From Aquificaceae bacterium (GTDB taxonomy: Bacteria; Aquificota; Aquificia; Aquificales; Aquificaceae): a stretch of DNA of 7,055 bases. The position numbers and the translations under genes are program-made. Below the pieces are notes generated by a model. The model saw nothing but the letters and a program-made list of their open reading frames with translations. It was not told the origin of the DNA and did not search any database. The stretch covers positions 1-7,055 of the forward strand of contig WFOY01000097.1 in the NCBI GenBank assembly GCA_015487835.1. Reading direction: 5' to 3'. Numbering within the stretch: position 1 is the stretch's first letter; the number at the start of each line of letters is the position of its first letter. Positions 1 through 5,740 of the stretch are shown piece after piece.

Positions 1-351
1 GACTACGACAGGGCGAGGGAAACGGGGAAAAAGCTGGGGGAGATACTAAAAGAGGAAGAAGCCCTCATCGTCATAAGCTCCGACATGTCCCACTATATAC
101 CCGCTGAGGAGGCTAAAAGGAAGGACCAGATACTGATATCCGCCATGGAGAGGCTCCAGACAGACGAGCTTTACTTCAAGGCTGTCCAGTACAACATAAC
201 TATGTGCGGTTTCATACCAGCGGTCATAGGCATAGAGGCTTCGAAGGTCTTGGGTGCGAGGAGGGGTGTGCTTGTCGACTACACGAACTCGGGTGAGACG
301 ACGGGAGACTTCCACAGAGTGGTCGCCTACGCAGGGATGATATTTGTATAA
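1..351 (+). CDS. amrB: MEMO family protein / AmmeMemoRadiSam system protein B, 3' part only
   Basis: This reading frame is open from the first base and ends at TAA 349-351, so it is the last 116 codons of a gene that starts upstream of the window. The fragment carries MEMO-family landmarks: SSDMSHY (fragment residues 26-32, with Asp28 and His31), MCG followed by IPAVIG (Cys69), and the C-terminal stretch VDYTNSGETTGD leading to RVVAYAG. In human MEMO1 the corresponding Asp, His and Cys lie in the metal-binding pocket, and that protein has been described as a metal-binding redox protein. In bacteria and archaea the family is often encoded with an AMMECR1 protein and a radical SAM protein, hence the system name; the biochemical role there is not settled. 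It is probably cytoplasmic. An internal ATG at 85 lies inside the conserved motif and is not a real start. Only nine bases separate it from cutA. Family call is fairly sure; function is open. Confidence 0.85.
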   Translation, partial: DYDRARETGKKLGEILKEEEALIVISSDMSHYIPAEEAKRKDQILISAMERLQTDELYFKAVQYNITMCGFIPAVIGIEASKVLGARRGVLVDYTNSGETTGDFHRVVAYAGMIFV

Positions 352-352
352 T
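347..352 (+). promoter_or_regulatory. Perfect TATAAT -10 box just upstream of cutA
   Basis: TATAAT overlaps the stop codon of the upstream MEMO gene and ends eight bases before the cutA ATG at 361. A transcript starting the usual six to eight bases downstream of this box would begin at or next to the ATG, making it leaderless. No convincing -35 hexamer lies 16-18 bases upstream, and no TGN extension precedes the box. The match may be chance, because the motif includes the stop codon TAA. Confidence 0.3.
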
Positions 353-360
353 TCTCATCT

Positions 361-675
361 ATGGAGGGGTACCTGGTAGTCCTCATAACGACCCCCAAGG
401 ATAAGGGGGAGGAGATAGCAAACCTAATAATCGACAGGAAGCTGGGCGCCTGTGTGAACGTGGTACCTGAGGTGAGTTCCGTTTACTGGTGGAAGGGGAA
501 CGTGGAGAGGGACAGGGAGGCCCTCCTGGTAGTTAAGACCTCCATGAGGAGGTTTCCCCAGCTACTCAAGGAGGTGAAGGAGGCCCATCCCTACACGGTC
601 CCTGAGATCATAGCCCTCCCCATAGTGGCCGGGAACGAGGACTACCTGAAGTGGATAGATGAAAGCCTGGTATGA
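361..675 (+). CDS. cutA: CutA family divalent-cation tolerance protein
   Basis: This 104-residue protein has the usual CutA length and runs through the whole family pattern: a beta strand YLVVLITTP (4-12), LGACVNVVPEVSSVYWW (28-44) with Cys31 and paired Trp43/Trp44, the strand ALLVVKT (54-60), HPYTVPEI (76-83) and a late YLKWI (95-99). CutA proteins are small ferredoxin-like folds that form very stable trimers. They were named for copper/divalent-cation tolerance in E. coli, but their molecular role is still debated and links to signalling by PII-like architecture have been proposed. The ATG at 361 fits the family N-terminus. No Shine-Dalgarno sequence precedes it; the spacer TTCTCATCT is pyrimidine-rich. 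The gene is probably cotranscribed with the MEMO gene before it and with sbcC after it, overlapping sbcC as ATGA (672-675). It is cytoplasmic, with no signal peptide. Confidence 0.95.
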   Translation: MEGYLVVLITTPKDKGEEIANLIIDRKLGACVNVVPEVSSVYWWKGNVERDREALLVVKTSMRRFPQLLKEVKEAHPYTVPEIIALPIVAGNEDYLKWIDESLV

Positions 676-3299
676 GACCTCTTAGGCTTGAGATCGAGGG
701 CTTCACCGTCTACAAGAAACCGCAGGTAATAGACTTTGAAAAGCTCAGTTTCTTCATAATCCAGGGAAGAACAGGGGCGGGGAAGACGAGCATAGTGGAC
801 GCCATAACCTACGCCCTCTACGGAAAGGTCCCAAGGTACGGAGACTCCAAAGCTACCAAGCACGTGATCTCAAAAGGCAGCCACACAATGAGGGTGGCCC
901 TGGACTTCTCCGTGGGGGGCAGGTGGTACAGGGTGGAGAGGTACTACAACTCCAAGATCAGGGAGGACCAGGCACGGGCCTACGAGGACGGGAGGAGGCT
1001 GAACCTCACCAAGACCCAGATAGAGGAGTGGGTTGAGAAGGTCACAGGGTTAGACTACAGGACCTTCACCAAGGTGATCCTGCTGCCCCAGGGTGAGTTC
1101 GACAGGTTCTTAAAGCCCAAGCAACCAAAAGAGAGAAGGGAGATACTCATAAATCTCCTCGACCTCGAGGTCTTCGAGAGGATGAGACAGATCGCCTCCG
1201 AGATCTTCAGGGAGAAGGAGGGGGAGCTAAGTGCCCTCAAGGAAGAGTTCTCACGTATAAAGGACGCGACCGAGGAGAAGCTAAAGGAGGTCGAGAACGA
1301 GGAGAGGACCCTGGAGGAGAGTTCCAAGAACCTCCAGGAGGAGGTGGAGAGGATCCAGGAGGAACTGAAAGCCCTCGGAGACCTCGAGAGGATAGAGGAG
1401 GCGATAAGAGATCTGAAACGTGAGATAGAGGCAGTGTCGAGGAAGGAGGAGGAGGTAAAGAACGAGATCGCCAACCTGGAGGAGGAGAAGAGGAAGCTGG
1501 AAGAGGAGGAGGCCAAGCTGCCAGATCTAAAAAGGGATCTTGAGAATGTCGTAAAGGACTTGGAGAGGGTCAGGTCGGCCCTCGAAATCTTAGAGGAGAT
1601 AAGACGAAGAGAATCTAAGGTCAAAGAACTCAGGAGGGATCTGGAGGCAAGGAGGAACAGCCTAAAGGATACGGAGGACCGCCTGCGGAGGGGGAAGGAG
1701 ATCATAGAGGACACGGAGAGGGCCCTCAGGGAGATAGAGTTCGACGAGGAGAGGTACATAGAGGTCCTGCGGGAGGCAGACCTCAAGAAGAGGCTGGAGA
1801 AGAGTAAGAGGAAGATCGAGAGGATAAGGGCCGAGATCCAGAGGATCGAGAGCAAGGTGGAGGCCCTCACAGGGGATCTCGAGGACATCTCAGGCCTCAT
1901 AACCGTAAAGGAGGAGGACCTGAGGAGGAGGGAGGTCCACCTTTACGCCCATAGGATAAGGAGTTCCCTTAAGAGGGGTGAGACATGTCCCGTGTGCGGT
2001 GGTGTGTTCGAGGGGGAGAATCTTCCCCATCTCGAGGCGGACGTGACCGACCTGAAGGAGGAGGTGGAGAACCTCACCAGAAAGAAGGCCTCCTTGGAGA
2101 GGGAGGTGTCCGTACTTCAGGGAGAATTAAAGAGGCTGAGGGAGGAGGAGAAGGAGATAGCAGCCGAGCTGAAAGATCACAGAGGTCTCCTGGAGAGGGA
2201 CGTCGAAGCCGAGCTGAGAGATCTCACAGCCAAGAGGGAGGAGATCCAGAACCTCCAGAGGAAGCTGGAAACTTACAGGAAACGCTATGAGGAACTCGTC
2301 TCCCAGAAGGAGGAGGTCCTTAGGGAGGTGGAGAGGATAAGCACCGAGGTCTCCTCCCTCGAAGCGGACCTTGAGGAGAGGAGGGAAAAGCTGAAGGCCC
2401 TCACGGGCGACCAGGACCCAGAGGAGAGGAGACGGAGGATCCAGGAAAGGAAGAGGGAGATCCAGGAGAGGATAGAACTGATAGAGAGGAGGAGAGACCA
2501 GATAAGGTCCTACGAGGAGGACCTAAAGAGAACACTCACCTACGTGGCCACCCAGAAGGAGAACCTGAGGAAAAACCTGGCGGATCTCGAAAAGCAGAAG
2601 AGGGAGGTTCTCACTAAGATCGCCAAGCTTAGGGGGGACGTGTCCCTGGAGGAGAAGGGGTCCTTGGAGAGGAAGTTGGAGGAGAAGAGGAGGGACCTCA
2701 CGGAGGTTCTCAAGCAGCTGGGGGAGATAAGGAACGCCAAAGAACAGCTTAAGGAGAAGATCTCCAGGAAGAAAGAGATCCAGGAGAGGATCTCCAAGCT
2801 GGAGGATGAGATAAGGGTTTACAGAACCCTCGCCGAGGACCTGAGGAGCGACAGGCTCCAGAACTTCGCAGCGAGCATAATGCTGATGAGGATAGTCGAC
2901 AGGTCAAGCCAGTACCTCTACAGCTTCACGGGGTCCTACGAGCTCACCATGGACGGGAAGGGGAACCTCATAGTGATCGACAGGGTGCAGGGGGTCGAGA
3001 GGGAGGTAAGCAGCCTGAGCGGGGGTGAGACCTTCTTGGCTTCCCTATCCCTCGCGCTCGGCGTGAGCGACGTCCTCTCCTCCCAGGCGAACCTGGAGAG
3101 CCTCTTCATAGATGAGGGCTTCGGTTCCTTGGACGACGAGACGAGGGAGCGTGTCAGCGAGATACTCGAGGTGGTCAGGATAAACATAAACAGGATGGTG
3201 GGCATAATCTCCCACCTACCAGACCTGGCGGAGAGGTTCCACCAGAGGATAGTTGTGAGAAGGCACGGTGACCATTCAACGGTGGAGGTGATCTGTTAG
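672..3299 (+). CDS. sbcC: Rad50/SbcC-type SMC-like ATPase, DNA double-strand-break repair nuclease subunit
   Basis: This 875-residue protein has the full Rad50/SbcC layout: N-terminal ATPase lobe with Walker A GRTGAGKTS (32-40, Lys38) and Q-loop LPQGEFDRF (Gln140); a long charged coiled coil (about 165-430); zinc hook CPVC (Cys439, Cys442); a returning coiled coil (about 450-725); and a C-terminal lobe with signature LSGGE (782-786), Walker B LFIDEGFG (Asp814, Glu815), D-loop SLDD (819-822) and H-loop His848. The hook lies at the midpoint, as two equal coil arms require. The length resembles archaeal Rad50 (roughly 880) and is shorter than E. coli SbcC (1048). In the known complex, two subunits clamp DNA with the Mre11/SbcD nuclease and use ATP to gate end processing; the partner gene is not in this window. 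The start overlaps the cutA stop as ATGA, implying translational coupling; no strong ribosome site is visible. Every key residue is present, so the protein should be active. Confidence 0.96.
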   Translation: MRPLRLEIEGFTVYKKPQVIDFEKLSFFIIQGRTGAGKTSIVDAITYALYGKVPRYGDSKATKHVISKGSHTMRVALDFSVGGRWYRVERYYNSKIREDQARAYEDGRRLNLTKTQIEEWVEKVTGLDYRTFTKVILLPQGEFDRFLKPKQPKERREILINLLDLEVFERMRQIASEIFREKEGELSALKEEFSRIKDATEEKLKEVENEERTLEESSKNLQEEVERIQEELKALGDLERIEEAIRDLKREIEAVSRKEEEVKNEIANLEEEKRKLEEEEAKLPDLKRDLENVVKDLERVRSALEILEEIRRRESKVKELRRDLEARRNSLKDTEDRLRRGKEIIEDTERALREIEFDEERYIEVLREADLKKRLEKSKRKIERIRAEIQRIESKVEALTGDLEDISGLITVKEEDLRRREVHLYAHRIRSSLKRGETCPVCGGVFEGENLPHLEADVTDLKEEVENLTRKKASLEREVSVLQGELKRLREEEKEIAAELKDHRGLLERDVEAELRDLTAKREEIQNLQRKLETYRKRYEELVSQKEEVLREVERISTEVSSLEADLEERREKLKALTGDQDPEERRRRIQERKREIQERIELIERRRDQIRSYEEDLKRTLTYVATQKENLRKNLADLEKQKREVLTKIAKLRGDVSLEEKGSLERKLEEKRRDLTEVLKQLGEIRNAKEQLKEKISRKKEIQERISKLEDEIRVYRTLAEDLRSDRLQNFAASIMLMRIVDRSSQYLYSFTGSYELTMDGKGNLIVIDRVQGVEREVSSLSGGETFLASLSLALGVSDVLSSQANLESLFIDEGFGSLDDETRERVSEILEVVRININRMVGIISHLPDLAERFHQRIVVRRHGDHSTVEVIC

Positions 3300-3311
3300 A
3301 TCTTCCAAAAA

Positions 3312-3342
3312 ACGTTTTAAATTTTTTAAAACGACATTTTAA
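3312..3342. repeat. A+T-rich inverted/direct repeat cluster, possible operator or weak terminator
   Basis: Arms CGTTTTAAA (3313-3321) and TTTAAAACG (3325-3333) form a perfect 9-base inverted repeat around TTT. A third near copy, ACATTTTAA (3334-3342), repeats ACGTTTTAA (3312-3320) in direct orientation 22 bases on. The cluster lies between the sbcC stop and the candidate promoter of the 66-codon gene. With just one CG pair per arm the RNA hairpin would be weak at high temperature, so a protein-binding site looks more likely than an intrinsic terminator. This is inference. Confidence 0.4.
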
Positions 3343-3343
3343 C

Positions 3344-3370
3344 CTGACAACCACAAGTTGTTGATATATC
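3344..3370 (+). promoter_or_regulatory. Candidate promoter for the 66-codon gene
   Basis: CTGACA (3344-3349, five of six matches to the -35 consensus) is followed after 15 bases by TATATC (3365-3370) as a -10 candidate. The spacing is short, and TATCTT at 3367-3372 would give 17 bases with a weaker box. A transcript from here would carry a leader of about 20 bases containing the ribosome site GGGGGTG at 3388-3394. A 5-base inverted repeat ACAAC/GTTGT (3347-3351 and 3357-3361) lies between the two boxes. Confidence 0.3.
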
Positions 3371-3398
3371 TTTAAAAACAAACCGAAGGGGGTGTGAT

Positions 3399-3599
3399 AT
3401 GGGTTACGAAACGACCACTTACGATCCTGAGTCAGTGATCACCCGCTACGCCCTCTACTGTCTGGAGGAGGCCGACTTCGCCGATGAGTGTGCCCCTACC
3501 ATCAGGCTGAGGATAAGGAACGGTATTAAGAGGAACGACTCGCTGGTCGAGTTCTCGGATGTGGCCAGGTATCAGCCCAGATCCCTGATCGATCTGTAG
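3399..3599 (+). CDS. Small orphan protein, 66 residues, function unknown
   Basis: I do not recognise this protein. It begins at ATG 3399, four bases after GGGGGTG (3388-3394), one base off the ideal GGAGGTG, and ends at TAG 3597-3599. Codon choice (AGG for arginine, GAG, GTC/CTG, some ATA) matches the neighbouring genes, which favours real coding. The sequence is soluble-looking. It has an acidic first half with two cysteines (Cys21, Cys31) around EEADFADE, then a basic segment RLRIRNGIKR (36-45), and no membrane segment. It is the only gene between sbcC and hisC, with an A+T-rich 99-base gap in front containing a repeat cluster and a possible promoter. Its last 28 bases overlap the end of hisC on the other strand. 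It could be a small regulatory or nucleic-acid-binding protein, but nothing in it proves that. A truncated remnant of a longer gene is the main alternative. Confidence 0.55.
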   Translation: MGYETTTYDPESVITRYALYCLEEADFADECAPTIRLRIRNGIKRNDSLVEFSDVARYQPRSLIDL

Positions 3600-4621
3600 A
3601 GGGCCTCGAGGAAGGCGTCGTTCTCCTCGGGCTTTCCCACGCTGACCCTGAGGCACCTGTCCAGACCTGGCAGGTAGGACATGTCCCTTATCAGGACTCC
3701 CTTTTCCAGGATCTTGGAGTGGACGAGATCGGCAGGGTAGGGTGTTCTGAAGAGTATGAAGTTGGCTGCTGAGGGGAAGACCTCTACACCCTCTAAGTTT
3801 CTCATCTCGTGGAAGACCCTCTCCCTCTCGGCGACCACCTTTCTCACAGACTCCTCTATGAACTCCCTGCCCTCGGTGACCATGACCTTTGCTATGACCT
3901 GGGAGGGGTAGGTTACGTTGAAGGGCAGGCGGACCTTGTCTATCTCCCTGGCCACGTCCTCCCTGGCGATCAGCACGCCTACTCTTAGGCCTGCCATCCC
4001 TATCTTGGACAGGGTCCTGAGTACCACCGTGTCGTCTCTCGATAGGGCGTCTCCGAGGAAGGTCTCCCCTGAGTAGTGGTAGTAAGCCTCGTCCACCACC
4101 GTGAACAGGCCCCTCTCCCTTATGCTGGCTATTTTGTCCCTGGAGAAGAGGTTCCCTGTGGGGTTGTTAGGGTAGGAGAAGTAGGCGAGGGAGCAGGGTA
4201 TTTCCTCTATCCTTCTAAGCGTTTCCTGGAGATCTATGTCGAAGTTTCTATCGACCATAACGGTGACCTTGGGCCTACCCAGGACCTCGGCGGATATCTC
4301 GTACATGGGGAAGGTGGGCACAGGTATGTATACGCCTCCTTCACCGGCGACGATGGAGAGGTAGTATATGATCTCGTCCGAACCGTTCCCCAGGACCAGG
4401 TTCTCCTCACCAACGCCGAAAAAGTCGGCGAGGGCTTTCTTGAGCTCACCGGCGGTCGGGTCCGGATACCTCTCGAAGGGCGTCCTAGCTATCTCCTCTT
4501 TTATCCTCTCCCTCAGCCATCTGGGTATCTCGTAGGGGAGCTCGTTGGAGGAGAGCCTGACCCTGGCCCGGGAGGTCTCTGTTTTGTAAGGTTTTAGCTT
4601 CCTTATCCGGTCTGGGATCAT
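3572..4621 (-). CDS. hisC: Histidinol-phosphate aminotransferase
   Basis: This 349-residue class I/II aminotransferase carries out the PLP-dependent transamination of imidazole-acetol phosphate with glutamate to give histidinol phosphate, a late step of histidine synthesis. HisC hallmarks seen here are LSSNELPYE (23-31), RYPDP (51-55), GNGSDEII (78-85), PNNPTGN (151-157), VVDEAYYHY (175-183, with Asp177 as the PLP N1 partner), TLSKIGMAGLRVG (203-215, with Lys206 as the Schiff-base lysine) and CLRVSVGKPEEN (323-334, with Arg325 for substrate carboxylate or phosphate binding). From memory it aligns almost throughout with Aquifex aeolicus HisC. Length is normal for the family. The ATG at 4621 lies three bases after the stop of the RHH gene, so the pair is almost certainly cotranscribed and probably translationally coupled; a weak AGGAG sits 12 bases upstream inside that gene. 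No other his genes are in the window. Some HisC enzymes also act on aromatic keto acids, which cannot be excluded. Confidence 0.95.
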   Translation of the reverse strand: MIPDRIRKLKPYKTETSRARVRLSSNELPYEIPRWLRERIKEEIARTPFERYPDPTAGELKKALADFFGVGEENLVLGNGSDEIIYYLSIVAGEGGVYIPVPTFPMYEISAEVLGRPKVTVMVDRNFDIDLQETLRRIEEIPCSLAYFSYPNNPTGNLFSRDKIASIRERGLFTVVDEAYYHYSGETFLGDALSRDDTVVLRTLSKIGMAGLRVGVLIAREDVAREIDKVRLPFNVTYPSQVIAKVMVTEGREFIEESVRKVVAERERVFHEMRNLEGVEVFPSAANFILFRTPYPADLVHSKILEKGVLIRDMSYLPGLDRCLRVSVGKPEENDAFLEALYRSIRDLG

Positions 4622-4624
4622 ATA

Positions 4625-4873
4625 TCAGGTCTGCTCCTGAACGGCCTCCTCCTTCTCCTCTCTGCCCTCCTCCTCTAACTTCCTCAGGTACATCTCGAGC
4701 TCAGCTACCGTGGACTCCTGGAGCTTATCCTCAAGTATGCCCTTTATCAGTCTGTTTAGCTTCTTGTCATCTCCCATGGCTATGCCGTTTAGTATGAGAT
4801 AGAGTCTTTTGGGTAAGGATAAAGACACCCTCTTGTAGCGGGGGCCTCCTCTTCTTCTTCCTTTTCTTGCCAT
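4625..4873 (-). CDS. Small ribbon-helix-helix (CopG/Arc-like) DNA-binding protein
   Basis: This 82-residue protein looks like a ribbon-helix-helix regulator. A very basic arm (MARKGRRRGGPRYKR, 1-15) leads into an alternating strand KRVSLSLP (14-21), a first helix RLYLILNGIA (23-32), a turn MGDDKK and a second helix LNRLIKGILEDKLQ (39-52), followed by a long glutamate-rich tail (about 56-82) that is probably helical. Proteins of this fold dimerise, insert the paired strands into the major groove, and often repress their own promoter. The ATG at 4873 is backed by a strong ribosome site and by a near-consensus promoter. The gene leads a two-gene unit with hisC. It may autoregulate and thereby affect hisC, or bind DNA more generally; the family does not say which. 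The charged tail is longer than in minimal Arc/CopG proteins and could bind a partner. Fold call is from pattern only, without a search. Confidence 0.72.
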   Translation of the reverse strand: MARKGRRRGGPRYKRVSLSLPKRLYLILNGIAMGDDKKLNRLIKGILEDKLQESTVAELEMYLRKLEEEGREEKEEAVQEQT

Positions 4874-4879
4874 AATTTT

Positions 4880-4887
4880 TCACCTCC
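4880..4887 (-). promoter_or_regulatory. Ribosome binding site of the RHH gene
   Basis: GGAGGTGA on the minus strand is a full-length complement to the 16S rRNA tail and lies six bases before the ATG at 4873. It is the strongest ribosome site in the window and fixes the start of this gene. Confidence 0.85.
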
Positions 4888-4896
4888 AGAAGTTCT
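4888..4896. promoter_or_regulatory. Short palindrome at the predicted transcript start of the RHH gene
   Basis: AGAAGTTCT is a 4-base inverted repeat about one central base. It sits just downstream of the -10 box and next to the ribosome site. RHH repressors often bind short palindromes at such positions, so it is a possible autoregulatory operator. A related half, CTTCT, occurs at 4916-4920. Short palindromes are common by chance, so support is weak. Confidence 0.22.
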
Positions 4897-4905
4897 ACTT
4901 TTTTA

Positions 4906-4934
4906 ATTTTAATCCCTTCTTTAGATTTTTTCAA
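4906..4934 (-). promoter_or_regulatory. Near-consensus sigma-70 promoter for the RHH gene and hisC
   Basis: On the minus strand, TTGAAA (4934-4929) and TAAAAT (4911-4906) each match the consensus in five of six positions and are exactly 17 bases apart. A start about seven bases on, near 4899, gives a leader of roughly 26 bases ending in the strong ribosome site. The -35 box lies inside the last codons of the upstream gene. This is the best promoter match in the window and suggests that the RHH gene and hisC can be expressed apart from trpB. Confidence 0.55.
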
Positions 4935-5403
4935 ATTTTCTATTGAACTCTATGGCGTGATCTATGAGTTTACAGTAAACCTTAAAAGGGGCTATCACCG
5001 CACCTATCCTTGGATTGGCTTCCGGTCCGCATGCGTTAAGAAGTAGATCCTTTAAAGCTTTGAGGTTTGCGTTTATGTTCTCTATCAGGTTCAGCCTGTC
5101 TATATCCCTCTCTATCTCGTCAGGTATGTTCGAAAGTAAAGCTATGTCGAAATTGAAGGTCTCGTACTCATCGTATATGGTGTCAAGGGTCTCGTCCAGC
5201 TTGGAGATGAAATCTGTCTGCACCTTGTGGAGGAACCTGGTTAGGACCTCAAGATCCTCCTCGGTGAGCAGGGACTCTCCTATGATCTTGGCCTCTTCAA
5301 CGTCCGCCCTTATCTCCTCCCTCATACCCGTGAGCAGGTCTATGGTGAACCTGAGGATCTTATCGTAGACGAGGACCTTCTCCAGGACCTTTGCCTTCTT
5401 CAT
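4921..5403 (-). CDS. Acidic, all-helical protein of unknown function
   Basis: I do not recognise this 160-residue protein. I start it at ATG 5403-5401, because GAGGAG lies ten bases upstream and GGAGAG almost touches it. A TTG at 5421 would add six residues but lies at the ribosome site itself. The protein is rich in Leu, Ile, Glu, Asp and Lys, has almost no glycine or proline before residue 126, and should form several amphipathic helices (about 1-25, 26-45, 48-80, 95-122, 138-157). It has two cysteines (125 and 144), a single break at GPEANPR (126-132), and no signal peptide or membrane segment. Its start overlaps the end of the Toprim gene by about 44 bases, so the two are translated from one transcript and may be partners. 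A cytoplasmic helical-bundle adaptor or scaffold is a reasonable picture, but this is inference. It ends at TAA 4923-4921, 47 bases before the RHH gene. Confidence 0.75.
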   Translation of the reverse strand: MKKAKVLEKVLVYDKILRFTIDLLTGMREEIRADVEEAKIIGESLLTEEDLEVLTRFLHKVQTDFISKLDETLDTIYDEYETFNFDIALLSNIPDEIERDIDRLNLIENINANLKALKDLLLNACGPEANPRIGAVIAPFKVYCKLIDHAIEFNRKFEKI

Positions 5404-5740
5404 ACTCTCCGATCTCCTCAATATGAATTATACCTTTACACCTTAAGAACTCCCTGAAGTCCTCTATAACCTTGAAACCCTGGGATGTGAGGAGGTCTTT
5501 TATCTTTTTGTTTATCCTCTCACCGTGGGGATCGAGGTCGTAGAGAAGTATGACGGTGTCGGAGGATCCTTCCAAGAGGTCAGGTATGTCCGCGAACCTC
5601 TTCCCTGATAGGTCCAGTACGTTGAACACACCGTACCTCCTGAGGGCCTCCCTGTCCCTCTTGCCTTCAACTAGCACGGGGAACCGCCTTGACTCCTCCC
5701 TCAGCTTTTTGATCCAGTCGGAGAGGTCTTTAAACTTCAT
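5360..5740 (-). CDS. Small stand-alone Toprim-domain protein
   Basis: This 126-residue protein is essentially one Toprim fold. It has [17 protein letters not shown] (21-37), with the conserved catalytic-type Glu25, then VLDLSGKRF (41-49) and [14 protein letters not shown] (63-76), with the acidic pair Asp68 and Asp70 (DxD) and a following Glu74. A last strand-like GIIHIEEI (103-110) closes the domain. Toprim domains bind Mg2+ and act in topoisomerases, DnaG primases, RecR, RNase M5 and OLD nucleases. The small stand-alone forms resemble the RNase M5-like or archaeal small-primase-like groups, whose functions are partly unknown. No zinc finger or second catalytic domain is visible. ATG 5740 overlaps the end of trpB by 11 bases and lacks a clear ribosome site, so translation is probably coupled to trpB. 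The tail after residue 110 is Gly/Glu/Pro/Arg-rich and mostly lies in the overlap with the next gene, so it is probably not part of the fold. A role in RNA or DNA processing is inferred only. Confidence 0.82.
   Translation of the reverse strand: MKFKDLSDWIKKLREESRRFPVLVEGKRDREALRRYGVFNVLDLSGKRFADIPDLLEGSSDTVILLYDLDPHGERINKKIKDLLTSQGFKVIEDFREFLRCKGIIHIEEIGEYEEGKGPGEGPRLR

Noticed and set aside
1055..1900. 281-codon antisense open frame within sbcC
   Set aside because: It is Ser/Leu/Arg-rich low complexity, exactly what reverse reading of GAG/AAG/AGG coiled-coil codons gives. The sense strand has a complete Rad50 protein with all motifs.
1985..2290. 101-codon plus-strand frame within sbcC
   Set aside because: Glu/Gly/Arg/Ser-rich shifted reading of the coiled coil, with no family features.
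3301..3340. Classical rho-independent terminator for sbcC
   Set aside because: The inverted repeat has only one CG pair per arm and no clean U-tract after a G+C-rich stem; a stable hairpin is unlikely at high temperature.
3432..3656. 74-codon minus-strand frame across the hisC end and the orphan gene
   Set aside because: It overlaps real hisC in another frame and lacks a ribosome site; the 66-codon plus-strand frame has better signals.
4076..4597. 173-codon plus-strand frame opposite hisC
   Set aside because: Shadow of a clearly identified, full-length hisC; no motif and no independent ribosome site.
4625..5740. Toxin-antitoxin or anti-phage system made of the RHH and Toprim genes
   Set aside because: The genes are not directly paired: the helical protein and a separate promoter lie between them. 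The Toprim protein lacks the ATPase found in OLD-type defence nucleases, and the setting is housekeeping. Kept only as a cassette of unknown role.
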